A stretch of 6,067 nt of DNA from Bacteroidaceae bacterium (lineage in GTDB: Bacteria > Bacteroidota > Bacteroidia > Bacteroidales > Bacteroidaceae), in the NCBI GenBank assembly GCA_900768625.1, contig CAAGDO010000267.1, forward strand, positions 1-6,067. Direction: 5' to 3'. Below the pieces are notes generated by a model that worked only from the letters and a program-made list of their open reading frames with translations, had not been told where the DNA came from and searched no databases. Positions 6,019 to 6,067 of this stretch are shown here, in pieces (within the stretch, counting starts at the first letter, position 1; the number at the start of each line of letters is the position of its first letter). The translations under genes and the position numbers were made by a program.

Positions 6019-6067
6019 ACATTGAAAGCACGTTCTCGGGCGCATCTATTTCCTTCGTTCTCAGTCA
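6019..6067. other. Right edge, no supported gene
   Basis: On the minus strand one frame is open from 6065 down to a TAA at 5988-5990 (25 codons). It could be the tail of a gene beyond the edge, followed by the terminator at 5923-5964. Its last codons overlap the 48-bp repeat, which is non-coding between ppk1 and ppx, so I do not call it a gene. Confidence 0.3.

Noticed and set aside
5988..6065. Possible C-terminal tail of a leftward gene from beyond the edge
   Set aside because: Only 25 codons are visible and the last ones lie in a repeat that is non-coding in its other copy; the true context is outside the window.
1..6067. CRISPR array, tRNA, rRNA, transposase or defence system
   Set aside because: No regularly spaced array of repeats, no cloverleaf-like segment and no such protein motifs were seen on either strand; the two 48-bp repeat copies are over 2 kb apart.

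Overview
The window looks like chromosomal DNA from a Bacteroidales bacterium, probably of the Prevotella type. The evidence is promoter elements of the Bacteroidetes class (TAnnTTTG at -7, in one case with TTTG at -33), start codons without Shine-Dalgarno sequences, and a lipoprotein-like TPR histidine kinase of a kind common in that phylum. The genus is an inference from style, not a match. All three genes read on the minus strand.

Reading in the direction of transcription, from the right edge: the edge (5965-6067) carries one copy of a 48-bp repeat and no convincing gene, followed by a strong 14-bp hairpin (5923-5964). A -7 promoter element (5791-5798) then precedes ppk1 (polyphosphate kinase, 3656-5746). 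After a 77-bp gap that is almost filled by the second copy of the 48-bp repeat comes ppx (exopolyphosphatase, 2634-3578). The two genes form a compact polyphosphate synthesis and degradation operon, apparently closed by a hairpin at 2544-2593.

A new transcription unit starts at once: a full promoter (2491-2522) drives a membrane sensor histidine kinase with an outer TPR domain (411-2456). It ends in a clear intrinsic terminator (331-368). No response regulator gene lies in the window. The left 330 bases have no supported gene. They hold a lone -7-like element and, at 1-145, a large imperfect inverted repeat centred on GTGTAGC-TC-GCTACAC.

Functionally, Ppk1 builds polyphosphate from ATP and Ppx removes its terminal phosphates, so the operon encodes opposing enzymes. 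The most notable extra signals are the paired repeats with an internal 30-bp period, the competing hairpins they help form just before the ppx start codon, and the foldback element at the left edge. I see no CRISPR array, tRNA, rRNA, transposase or evident new multi-gene system.
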